DNA from: Deltaproteobacteria bacterium
Lineage (GTDB): Bacteria; Desulfobacterota; JAENJC01
Direction of reading: 5' to 3'
NCBI GenBank assembly: GCA_016844545.1
Contig: JAENJC010000095.1
Span: 1 to 5,473 of the forward strand
Length of the DNA stretch: 5,473 nt
The notes below the pieces were generated by a model that did no database searches, was not told the DNA's origin, and was given only the letters and a program-made list of their open reading frames with translations. Below, piece after piece: positions 1-5,298 of the stretch (position 1 is its first letter; every line of letters begins with the position of its first letter). The position numbers and the translations under genes were made by a program.

Positions 1-254
1 ATATCGTCATATATAAAATCCGCAGGGTAGGTGCTGTTGGCCATTATGCCGCCTACTTTTGCAGCCGCAAGAAAGACATGCTCAGGCCTTTCCTTTTCAA
101 AAAAGGCCTCTACATCGGCCTGCCGTCTCAGGTCAAGCTCGTTACTTGTCCTGACAACGAGGTTACTATAACCCTCTGATTCCAGCCTTCTATATATGGC
201 GGAACCAACAAGACCGCGATGTCCTGCAATGTATATCTTCGATTCTTTCCTCAT
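1..254 (-). CDS. fcl: GDP-L-fucose synthase, N-terminal part (runs off window)
   Basis: Fcl (WcaG) is a cytoplasmic short-chain dehydrogenase/reductase-type epimerase-reductase. It turns GDP-4-keto-6-deoxy-D-mannose, the product of Gmd, into GDP-L-fucose using NADPH. Only the first 84 residues are in the window; the gene continues past position 1, and family members are about 310-320 aa. The start ATG is at 254-252, with an in-frame TGA two codons upstream, so no earlier start is possible. Visible hallmarks are the Rossmann dinucleotide loop GHRGLVGSAI at residues 11-20 (Gly11, Gly14, Gly17), the segment LAAAKVGGI at 62-70 and the motif NSTYPADFIY at 73-82, all closely matching E. coli WcaG as I remember it. 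The catalytic Ser/Tyr/Lys residues lie outside the window. It follows gmd by 33 nt. No good Shine-Dalgarno is seen at normal spacing; a GAAGG abuts the ATG and the leader is a heptamer repeat, so translation may depend on coupling to gmd. Confidence 0.95.
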   Translation of the reverse strand, partial: MRKESKIYIAGHRGLVGSAIYRRLESEGYSNLVVRTSNELDLRRQADVEAFFEKERPEHVFLAAAKVGGIMANSTYPADFIYDD

Positions 255-256
255 CC

Positions 257-277
257 TTCAACTCTCAACTCTCAACC
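257..277. repeat. Three tandem heptamers in the gmd-fcl gap
   Basis: Three consecutive 7-bp units read TTCAACT, CTCAACT and CTCAACC on the plus strand (257-263, 264-270, 271-277). They fill most of the 33-bp gap between gmd and fcl and end three bases before the fcl ATG. In the mRNA sense they read as GTTGAGA-like units. A more degenerate set of the same kind lies at 4131-4172. The function is unknown; they could be a slippage-generated simple repeat family of this genome. Confidence 0.7.
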
Positions 278-287
278 TCGGCCTTTC

Positions 288-1373
288 CTACTCATGATAC
301 CTCATCACCCTGAACCCCTCCCTCTTGCAGAGCTGGTCCCGTTCCGCCTCTTTCAGGTCTTCCGTAACCATTTCCGAGACCAACTCATTGAAGGTGACTT
401 TCGTAGCCCAGCCAAGCTTCTGCTTTGCCTTTGTCGGATCTCCGAGGAGGGTTTCAACCTCTGTAGGCCGGAAATAGCTCTTATCCACCTCAACGAGAAC
501 CTTACCGGTATCTCCGTCATACCCCTTCTCATCGACACCTTCACCCTTCCACTTAATGCCGATCCCGACCTCATGGAATGCCCTCTCAACAAACTCCCTG
601 ACGGAGTGCTGCTCACCTGTGGCTATAACATAATCATCAGGCTCATCCTGTTGGAGGATCAGCCACTGGGCCTCTACATAATCCCTTGCATGACCCCAGT
701 CCCGCAAAGAGTTGAGATTGCCGAGGTAGAGCTTATCCTGCAATCCGAGTTTTATCCTCGCCACTGCGCGGGTTATCTTGCGCGTCACAAAGGTCTCGCC
801 TCGTATGGGAGACTCATGATTAAAAAGGATGCCGTTACATGCGAAGATATTGTATGCCTCCCTGTAATTAACTGTAATCCAGTAAGAATACAGCTTTGCA
901 ACCGCATAAGGGCTTCTCGGATAAAACGGGGTGGTCTCCTTCTGCGGTATCTCCTGTACCTTGCCGTACAGTTCAGATGTAGATGCTTGGTAGAACCGTG
1001 TCTTCTTTCCAAGCCCCAGGATTTTCATGGCCTCAAGGAGCCTCAATGTGCCCATAGCATCGGCATTGGCGGTATATTCGGGCGTCTCAAACGACACCAT
1101 TACATGGCTCTGGGCTGCGAGATTGTATATCTCATCGGGCTGAACCTCCTGGATTATACGGATGAGATTGGTAGCATCGGTCATGTCGCCGTAATGGAGC
1201 TTGAGCCTCACATCCTTTTCATGAGGGTCCTTGTAGAGATGGTCTATCCTATCTGTATTAAAAAGCGATGCCCTGCGTTTTATCCCGTGGACCATGTACC
1301 CCTTGCCGAGCAGGAACTCGGCCAGATAGGCGCCGTCCTGCCCGGTGATACCGGTTATAAGAGCCTTCTTCAT
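288..1373 (-). CDS. gmd: GDP-mannose 4,6-dehydratase
   Basis: This cytoplasmic enzyme removes water from GDP-D-mannose to give GDP-4-keto-6-deoxy-D-mannose, the branch point to GDP-L-fucose and other 6-deoxyhexoses; here fcl follows, pointing to fucose. The protein is 361 aa, close to the usual 340-375. It is an extended short-chain dehydrogenase/reductase. The NADP-binding loop GITGQDG is at residues 8-14, IKRRAS at 31-36 (the arginine pair typical of NADP binding in this family), and NLAAQSHV at 84-91. The catalytic set is Thr132 and Glu134 in STSELYG (131-137), with Tyr156 and Lys160 in YPRSPYAVAK (151-160). These are the same positions I recall for E. coli Gmd. LFNHESPIRGETFVTRKI (183-200) and RDWGHARDYVEA (224-235) are further family signatures. 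The ATG overlaps the stop of the upstream glycosyltransferase (ATGA), and a GGAGGT lies 5 nt upstream, so translational coupling is likely. The gene looks intact. Confidence 0.98.
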   Translation of the reverse strand: MKKALITGITGQDGAYLAEFLLGKGYMVHGIKRRASLFNTDRIDHLYKDPHEKDVRLKLHYGDMTDATNLIRIIQEVQPDEIYNLAAQSHVMVSFETPEYTANADAMGTLRLLEAMKILGLGKKTRFYQASTSELYGKVQEIPQKETTPFYPRSPYAVAKLYSYWITVNYREAYNIFACNGILFNHESPIRGETFVTRKITRAVARIKLGLQDKLYLGNLNSLRDWGHARDYVEAQWLILQQDEPDDYVIATGEQHSVREFVERAFHEVGIGIKWKGEGVDEKGYDGDTGKVLVEVDKSYFRPTEVETLLGDPTKAKQKLGWATKVTFNELVSEMVTEDLKEAERDQLCKREGFRVMRYHE

Positions 1374-2626
1374 CGATTACCTCCGCTCAATATTTCTTCA
1401 TACAGCTTTCTATAGCGCCTTGCCACTAATGTCAACTCAAATTCTTTTTCAGCCTTCTCCCTTGCCCTCATAGACAGGGCTTTCCATCTTTCACCATCCT
1501 CCATCGCCCACGCTATACCCCGCGCCAAGTCGTCCGGTTCATAAGGTTCTGCCAGGTACCCATTTTGCTGGTGGTTGACAATATCAAGGGGACCTGTTGA
1601 TCCAAAGGCCACAACAGGGGTTCCGCACGCCATGGCTTCAGAAGCGGTTTGGCCAAAGCTTTCCTGGATGGAAGGGAGAACAAAGAGATCCGCCGCAGAA
1701 TAAAGAATCGCGAGACTTATTTCATCATTCAATTTGCCCAAGTATCGGACCTTCATCTTAAAGTCAGTAGAGTTTTCAGGCTCATGGGAACCAAAGACAA
1801 TCAACTCGGCTCTATCTCTCCATCCCGTTTCACTTAGTATCTGCAATGCAGGGGAAAGAAGATGAAAACCCTTGTTTTTGTCCGATGTGCTGTCTATAGC
1901 CCCAAACAGGATCAGCTTTTTATCTTGAGGCAGAGACAAGATGTTACGAGCCATTTTTTTGTCAATAGGCTTGAAGATTTGTATATCCAGGCCATTCGGG
2001 ATTACCTCTATCCTTACATTATTAAACAATGAGCTTGACCTGGCGCAGTCGGCCAGCCAGCGGCTCGGAGTGACCACGGTTAGATTCAGTCCCTTCCATG
2101 CCTTTATCTTGCGTTGCCAGATTTTCCTTGAAAGGTCGTTCTCTCTTGTCGAGCCCAAGGTTGGACATGCACCGCACATATCACGGTATCTGGTACAGTC
2201 AAAAGGGATGTGACACCCGCCGGTAAAAGCCCAGGAGTCATGAAGGGTCCAAATAATCGGCCTTTTAAGTTTTTTCAAGGATTCTATTTTCACGAATCCG
2301 GCGGCTATCCAGTGGAGGTGGACAATATCCGGATCATATTCTCTTACTCTCACAAAAACCCTGTCAGGGAGGGTAGCAGGGGAGAAGGTGATCTTCTTTC
2401 TCTCAGGATATAAGAGAAGCGGTATGTCATCCAGAAATGGCCGGGACATGGCCAGCCCCTTCCGCCATATGGGAGGTGCCCCTGACACGCTCCTGTCGTC
2501 GCCGGTCTTTAACTGGACCAACATCGTGGAGTCAACGCCGATGTCATGGAGTCCTCTATTGAGCCGTCTGGCCGCAATAGCCGCCCCGCCCCCGCTGTCA
2601 AATGTATTTAAATGAAGCACCTTCAT
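1370..2626 (-). CDS. Family 4 glycosyltransferase, WcaC-like
   Basis: This is a probable retaining GT-B glycosyltransferase of CAZy family GT4 that transfers a nucleotide-activated sugar to a lipid-linked glycan at the cytoplasmic face of the membrane. It is 418 aa, normal for GT4. The N-terminal acceptor-side domain starts MKVLHLNTFDSGGGAAIAA, with the glycine-rich loop at residues 12-16 and HLHW at 103-106. WTLHDSWAFTGGC (126-138) resembles WTLHDHWSVTGRC in E. coli WcaC. A four-cysteine cluster follows: Cys138, Cys144, Cys151, Cys154. VIPNGLD at 208-214 marks the domain hinge. The C-terminal donor domain carries the EX7E motif, Glu322 and Glu330, within QESFGQTASEAMACGTPVV (321-339). There is no signal peptide and no clear membrane segment. 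Its stop overlaps the gmd start by 4 nt. The donor and linkage cannot be read from sequence; with gmd-fcl adjacent, fucose or mannose are reasonable guesses. An AAAGGT about 10 nt upstream of the ATG is a moderate ribosome binding site. Confidence 0.92.
   Translation of the reverse strand: MKVLHLNTFDSGGGAAIAARRLNRGLHDIGVDSTMLVQLKTGDDRSVSGAPPIWRKGLAMSRPFLDDIPLLLYPERKKITFSPATLPDRVFVRVREYDPDIVHLHWIAAGFVKIESLKKLKRPIIWTLHDSWAFTGGCHIPFDCTRYRDMCGACPTLGSTRENDLSRKIWQRKIKAWKGLNLTVVTPSRWLADCARSSSLFNNVRIEVIPNGLDIQIFKPIDKKMARNILSLPQDKKLILFGAIDSTSDKNKGFHLLSPALQILSETGWRDRAELIVFGSHEPENSTDFKMKVRYLGKLNDEISLAILYSAADLFVLPSIQESFGQTASEAMACGTPVVAFGSTGPLDIVNHQQNGYLAEPYEPDDLARGIAWAMEDGERWKALSMRAREKAEKEFELTLVARRYRKLYEEILSGGNR
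1379..1384 (-). promoter_or_regulatory. Strong Shine-Dalgarno of gmd
   Basis: GGAGGT on the minus strand lies 5 nt before the gmd ATG. It is inside the last codons of the upstream glycosyltransferase gene, so the site is embedded in coding sequence. This fixes the gmd start and supports coupled translation across the ATGA overlap. Confidence 0.85.
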
Positions 2627-2664
2627 ATTTACAGACCTTTATAAATCTCTACTGGTGCTGATGG

Positions 2665-3315
2665 TCAGAATGATATGTCTTCCAACAACCATAAGCCCAA
2701 ACTTTTATCAGAATAGATGCCATTCGCCTCCGTGCAACCTTCATTAATAAGCTTTATAGGTTTAGGGAAATTAAATGGTGCTCTTTCAAGATTTAGTGTG
2801 CGCCATATATGTCTGCCTAAGTCGATATTCTTTTCTCTATCAACAAAGGTTGTGGTAAGCAGATATTTTGCGCCGCTTTCCTTAAAGTTCTTTATTGCCT
2901 TTATCCCCTGTTCGAATGAAAGATGGACAAGACAATCTCTGCAAAATATCAGGTCAGCCCTGGGCAGCTTCTCGTCTATAATGTTTCTTGAAACAAACTC
3001 CCTGTCTGATGCGGCATATTTTTTATTATTCTCTTCTATTATTTCATCCACAATGTCAATACCGATATATTTTTCAACCGGCAAATCGACCTCTTTCATC
3101 CAAAAAAGATCGCCGCAGGGAGCATCAATCATTGTTTTTACACCCATTTCCTTAAGGAGGATAGGGATAGCATTCCTTATCACCCTGGTCTGGTAAAGGT
3201 TAGAACCCCCACCAGATATGGAGTCGTCTCCTTTAAAAAGGTTTTTTGAATAAATATTTGTGAATTTTCTTTTTACGTCGGAGTTATTAAACCTGTTAAT
3301 AAAAAACTCAAGCAT
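2665..3315 (-). CDS. Class I SAM-dependent methyltransferase in glycan cluster
   Basis: A 216-aa protein with a seven-strand Rossmann methyltransferase core, probably methylating a sugar hydroxyl or another group on the glycan made by this cluster (inference from context). Residues are numbered from the chosen start. Motif I, the SAM-binding loop, is TMIDAPCGDLFWM at 61-73, with Cys-Gly-Asp rather than the common GxGxG. Motif II is YIGIDIV at 83-89, whose Asp87 would hold the SAM ribose. The motif IV region is ADLIFCRDCLVHLS at 120-133. SISGGGSNLYQT at 32-43 is a conserved-looking N-terminal segment seen in relatives of capsule loci, as far as I recall. The open frame extends to an ATG at 3360, but that start has no ribosome binding site and overlaps the previous gene. 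GAGGA at 3328-3324 is 8 nt from the ATG at 3315 and only 2 nt from an alternative ATG at 3321, so I chose 3315. The gene is AT-rich compared with gmd. Confidence 0.85.
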   Translation of the reverse strand: MLEFFINRFNNSDVKRKFTNIYSKNLFKGDDSISGGGSNLYQTRVIRNAIPILLKEMGVKTMIDAPCGDLFWMKEVDLPVEKYIGIDIVDEIIEENNKKYAASDREFVSRNIIDEKLPRADLIFCRDCLVHLSFEQGIKAIKNFKESGAKYLLTTTFVDREKNIDLGRHIWRTLNLERAPFNFPKPIKLINEGCTEANGIYSDKSLGLWLLEDISF

Positions 3316-3323
3316 CGTCATAG

Positions 3324-3328
3324 TCCTC
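3324..3328 (-). promoter_or_regulatory. Shine-Dalgarno deciding the methyltransferase start
   Basis: GAGGA on the minus strand overlaps the TGA stop of the upstream glycosyltransferase (3329-3327). It sits 8 nt before the ATG at 3315-3313 and only 2 nt before the ATG at 3321-3319. This favours the downstream ATG and suggests that ribosomes finishing the upstream gene restart here. Confidence 0.6.
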
Positions 3329-4073
3329 ACTTTTTTGATCTTTTTGAAAAAAAATACCATGCTGTAAACATAGTAAGTCCATTTTTAAGCCATATTTTGA
3401 TAAGAGTCCAAATATGCATTCTTATTACACGCACTGCCTCGCGTGATGTCTTTGCCGTTTGTGTAGATGAAATGCCACTCGTATCGTATTCTGTCAGAGG
3501 GATGGAAATCATGTCAACAACGGCTTCTTTGGCAAAACTACGCATCCAGAATTCATAATCCATAGCAATTTCAAGAGACTCATTAAAATTGCCATACTGC
3601 GCGTAAAGATTCCTGCGTGTCAGTGTGGCTGGATGCGGTATCCAGGAATTAATCGGCGGCCACATAGACCACATGGGAGGATGTTTAATACGTTTTTCAG
3701 AATCCATTAACTGATACTCAAATATTATCGCGTCCGCGCGACTTTCAGAAAGAAGATACAATATTTTATCCGGCTCCACCTCCCTGTGAACTTTATCCCC
3801 ACCATTAAGAAACCATACCCATTCTGCCCTGGATAGGGACAGTCCTTTGTTGAAAGCAGGGGCTATGCCTGACGGTGCCTGCCAGACATAGTCGACATTT
3901 ATCTCAGTACATGCAAGCTCTTTTACTTTTTCACGAATCCCTTCCCCGCTGCTGTCAATAATGACCTGCCTTACACCATCCGTCATTCGGAGCCCTCCAG
4001 TACTTCGGATGGTATTGGCGACTCCTTCAAGGTCGTCTTTTGTTACCGTTACAATGTCTAATAACAAACTCAT
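3327..4073 (-). CDS. Family 2 glycosyltransferase, WcaE-like
   Basis: This is a probable inverting GT-A glycosyltransferase of family GT2, acting on a lipid-linked glycan at the inner membrane. At 248 aa it matches E. coli WcaE (about 248 aa). The layout also follows WcaE: LDIVTVTKDDLEGVANTIRS at residues 5-24, VIIDSSGEG at 37-45 in place of the usual VDGxSxDGT, APSGIAPAFNKGLS at 66-79, and WVWFLNGGDKV at 85-95. NGGD (90-93) stands where the metal-binding DxD is found, as NSGD does in WcaE. IPHPATLTRRNLYAQYG (145-161) and AMDYEFWMR (170-178) supply the acceptor-side aspartate expected to be the base (Asp172). TSGISSTQ (198-205) echoes the WcaE tail. Residues 222-242 are hydrophobic and basic, perhaps a membrane-contact helix. 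AAGGAG lies only 1 nt before the ATG but 7 nt before an in-frame TTG at 4067-4065, so translation may really start there as MLLDIVTV. It is the first gene of the run; 11 nt separate it from the methyltransferase. Confidence 0.88.
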   Translation of the reverse strand: MSLLLDIVTVTKDDLEGVANTIRSTGGLRMTDGVRQVIIDSSGEGIREKVKELACTEINVDYVWQAPSGIAPAFNKGLSLSRAEWVWFLNGGDKVHREVEPDKILYLLSESRADAIIFEYQLMDSEKRIKHPPMWSMWPPINSWIPHPATLTRRNLYAQYGNFNESLEIAMDYEFWMRSFAKEAVVDMISIPLTEYDTSGISSTQTAKTSREAVRVIRMHIWTLIKIWLKNGLTMFTAWYFFSKRSKK

Positions 4074-4074
4074 G

Positions 4075-4080
4075 CTCCTT
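4075..4080 (-). promoter_or_regulatory. Shine-Dalgarno that questions the GT2 start
   Basis: AAGGAG on the minus strand is the best ribosome binding site upstream of the family 2 glycosyltransferase. It is 1 nt from the annotated ATG (4073) and 7 nt from an in-frame TTG (4067), so the spacing favours TTG initiation. Confidence 0.55.
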
Positions 4081-4130
4081 TATACGACAATAACCGTGCA
4101 ACTAACTCATCCCTTCGTCTTTTCCAGCTC

Positions 4131-4172
4131 TTCAACGGTCCCATTCAACCTTTCAAGTCCCGACCTTCAACT
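4131..4172. repeat. Degenerate TTCAAC heptamer region between regulator remnant and GT2
   Basis: The 105-bp spacer 4074-4178 contains no gene on either strand that I can support. TTCAACG (4131), TTCAACC (4144), TTCAAGT (4152) and TTCAACT (4166) recur there. Three of the four are in a 7-bp register (4131, 4152, 4166), as in the tidy three-copy array at 257-277. No convincing -35/-10 pair or terminator hairpin was seen in this spacer, so the promoter of the glycan operon is not identified; it could start further upstream. Confidence 0.5.
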
Positions 4173-4178
4173 TTCTTT

Positions 4179-4568
4179 TCATCCCTCAGCCGAAATATCC
4201 CAATACCCGCCCTTGTCAGGGCCGATTCTTTTGAGAATGCCTTTTTTTCTAAGATTGGTTAAGTGAAATTTTATACCGTCTTCGCCGACACCTATTTTAA
4301 AAGCCAGTTCTTTCCTTGTTATTTTAGGATTTACTTTAATCTCATCTAAAGTTTTCTGGGTAGTTTTCTGGGTAGTTTTCTCTTCAGCCGGTTCCTGCTC
4401 GGTCTCCTGCGGAGCAATGTCTCCCTCTCTAAAATGTTTCCGCATGAACGTGACGATAAAGTGCGTTCCCACCTCGCTGAAATCAGTATCCGGCTCCCTG
4501 ATAAGCATCAGGCTTATACCCCTGCCCCATTTCTCGATGAAGTGAAACCGCGCATAATTCCACGCAAA
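4179..4568 (-). pseudogene. C-terminal remnant of an AlbA_2/HATPase_c_4 (COG2865-type) regulator with winged-helix tail
   Basis: An open frame of 129 codons begins directly after the vapC stop and ends at TGA 4181-4179. Its start reads FIEKWGRGI, the conserved EKWGxGI signature near the end of the ATPase-like domain in Schlafen/AlbA_2 DNA-binding regulators. An EPDTDFSEVGTHFIVTF segment follows, as in that family (EPEF...GGFFxVTF). After an acidic linker with TTQK repeats comes a winged helix: ITRKELAFKIGVGEDGIKF, then HLTNLRKKGILKRIGPDKGG and YWDI. Full-length relatives are roughly 400-550 aa, so the AlbA_2 domain and most of the ATPase domain are missing. No source of them lies upstream, where vapBC sits instead. 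An ATG at 4508 with a weak AGGGG could still give a 109-aa DNA-binding protein, so a functional small regulator is the alternative. Roughly the first ten codons after 4568 show no clear homology and may be junction sequence. Confidence 0.75.
4351..4381. repeat. 12-bp tandem repeat, about 2.6 copies
   Basis: The unit GTTTTCTGGGTA occurs at 4351-4362 and 4363-4374, with a partial third copy to 4381. It is in frame and encodes repeated Thr-Thr-Gln-Lys in the linker before the winged helix of the regulator remnant. A multiple of three keeps the frame open if the copy number changes. Confidence 0.9.
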
Positions 4569-4952
4569 TCAATGAGTTTTTTCTAAGTTGATAATTTTTA
4601 TTTTTTTGCTGATATAAAGCTCAAAATGTGAATCTGAAGTGTATATCTCCTGGCAGTTTGCTTCAATAAGGCTCGTCAATATCAGTGCATCTAATCCAGG
4701 TATTTTAATTTCGTGTGCAATTTGCCCTGCTTTAAGGGCGATTGAGGATGAAACAGGGACTACAAGAGTTGCAATTTCAATATCCTCAATTATCTTAGGC
4801 CATTTATTGAAATGGCCCTGAAGGAGTTTTTTTTGAAGTTCATATAAAACAACAGCGGAAGCAACGATCTCACGTTCCTCCCAGATATTAACTGCTAAAG
4901 GATGTTCATCTTCCAATGCAAAGAAAAAACCGGTATCAACGCCTGTCAGCAT
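4569..4952 (-). CDS. vapC: PIN-domain ribonuclease toxin, VapC-like
   Basis: VapC toxins are Mg2+-dependent endoribonucleases that cut tRNA or rRNA when the paired antitoxin is lost. The protein is 127 aa, normal for the family, and is one PIN domain. The acidic residues expected at the metal site are present: Asp6 in GVDTGFF, Glu38 in VVLYELQKKL, Asp88 in IPGLDALIL, and Asp107 in IYTSDSHF. These positions are seen directly; the catalytic role is family knowledge. The ATG lies inside the 3' end of the antitoxin gene (17-nt overlap) and is preceded by AAGGAGAGGA, whose GAGG ends 10 nt upstream, a good site for coupled expression. Nothing suggests inactivation. The TGA stop is followed in the same frame by the regulator remnant. 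The RNA target cannot be predicted. Confidence 0.9.
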   Translation of the reverse strand: MLTGVDTGFFFALEDEHPLAVNIWEEREIVASAVVLYELQKKLLQGHFNKWPKIIEDIEIATLVVPVSSSIALKAGQIAHEIKIPGLDALILTSLIEANCQEIYTSDSHFELYISKKIKIINLEKTH

Positions 4953-5184
4953 CTGCGCTTGTCCTCTCCTTATGCTGCTCTTCCCATTTTTTCATGCCCC
5001 CCAATGGTTTTGTTTTGATAAGGGCATCTAAAACCCGCTGCTTAGCCGCCTTCTTTTCGTCAAAAGACAGATACTCTTCTATGGCCTTACGAATAATTTG
5101 AGAAACAGGGATATGCGATGTCTTTGACTTGGCTTTGACGACATCTAAAGTTTTCTGATCTAAATGAACACTAACTCCAGGCAT
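4936..5184 (-). CDS. vapB: Ribbon-helix-helix antitoxin, VapB-like
   Basis: This is the partner of the PIN toxin, expected to bind and block VapC with its C-terminus and to repress the operon through its N-terminal ribbon-helix-helix DNA-binding domain. From the chosen start it is 82 aa. GVSVHLD at residues 3-9 forms the DNA-contacting strand, QKTLDVVKAKSKTS (10-23) the first helix, and PVSQIIRKAIEEYL (26-39) the second helix. The charged tail from about residue 43 to 82 (DEKKAAKQ ... KKWEEQHKER) is the likely toxin-binding part. A longer frame from GTG at 5205 exists, but GGAGGT at 5194-5189 lies 4 nt before the ATG at 5184, which decides the start. The antitoxin precedes the toxin and overlaps it by 17 nt, the classic type II order. 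Assignment to VapB rather than another RHH antitoxin rests on its PIN partner. Confidence 0.87.
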   Translation of the reverse strand: MPGVSVHLDQKTLDVVKAKSKTSHIPVSQIIRKAIEEYLSFDEKKAAKQRVLDALIKTKPLGGMKKWEEQHKERTSADADRR

Positions 5185-5188
5185 TTCA

Positions 5189-5194
5189 ACCTCC
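5189..5194 (-). promoter_or_regulatory. Shine-Dalgarno of the antitoxin
   Basis: GGAGGT on the minus strand, 4 nt upstream of the ATG at 5184. It lies inside the longer GTG-started frame and so argues against that longer start. Confidence 0.8.
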
Positions 5195-5217
5195 ATATTA
5201 TTCACTTTATATTGTTT

Positions 5218-5246
5218 AAAATAACATAATGACCCTTAATGCACAA
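5218..5246 (-). promoter_or_regulatory. Candidate promoter of the toxin-antitoxin operon
   Basis: On the minus strand TTGTGC (5246-5241) and TATTTT (5223-5218) are separated by 17 bp, giving 3 of 6 and 4 of 6 matches to the sigma-70 boxes. It is placed sensibly, about 35 bp before the antitoxin ATG. The match is weak and the region is AT-rich, so a chance hit is possible. Confidence 0.3.
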
Positions 5247-5257
5247 CCAATATTGGT
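5246..5257. promoter_or_regulatory. 12-bp perfect palindrome, possible antitoxin operator
   Basis: ACCAATATTGGT is its own reverse complement. It touches the proposed -35 box and lies 61 bp upstream of the antitoxin start. Ribbon-helix-helix antitoxins bind short palindromes in their own promoters, so this is a natural operator candidate; binding is not shown. Confidence 0.45.
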
Positions 5258-5298
5258 GGGCCTGATTCTTCAACTTTTGCTAATCGGGAGCTAATGTA

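Noticed and set aside
219..1415. Long plus-strand open frame of 398 codons opposite gmd
   Set aside because: It is the antisense shadow of gmd, whose catalytic and cofactor motifs are unmistakable; the plus-strand product shows no recognisable domain and no supporting ribosome binding site.
2627..2664. Terminator or promoter in the gap between methyltransferase and GT4
   Set aside because: No GC-rich hairpin with a T-run and no plausible -35/-10 pair could be found in these 38 bp.
2717..3196. Plus-strand open frame of 159 codons opposite the methyltransferase
   Set aside because: Composition and motifs support the minus-strand methyltransferase; the plus-strand peptide shows no recognisable domain or motif.
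3316..3360. N-terminal extension of the methyltransferase beginning MVFFFKK
   Set aside because: It overlaps the GT2 coding end, is encoded by a poly-A/T run, has no ribosome binding site, and a well-placed GAGGA serves the ATG at 3315.
4936..4952. Possible frameshift between antitoxin and toxin
   Set aside because: A 17-nt overlap with its own ribosome binding site is normal for type II toxin-antitoxin pairs; both proteins are full length.
5185..5205. Longer antitoxin starting at GTG 5205
   Set aside because: The GGAGGT ribosome binding site falls inside this extension, and the ribbon-helix-helix strand begins right after the ATG at 5184.
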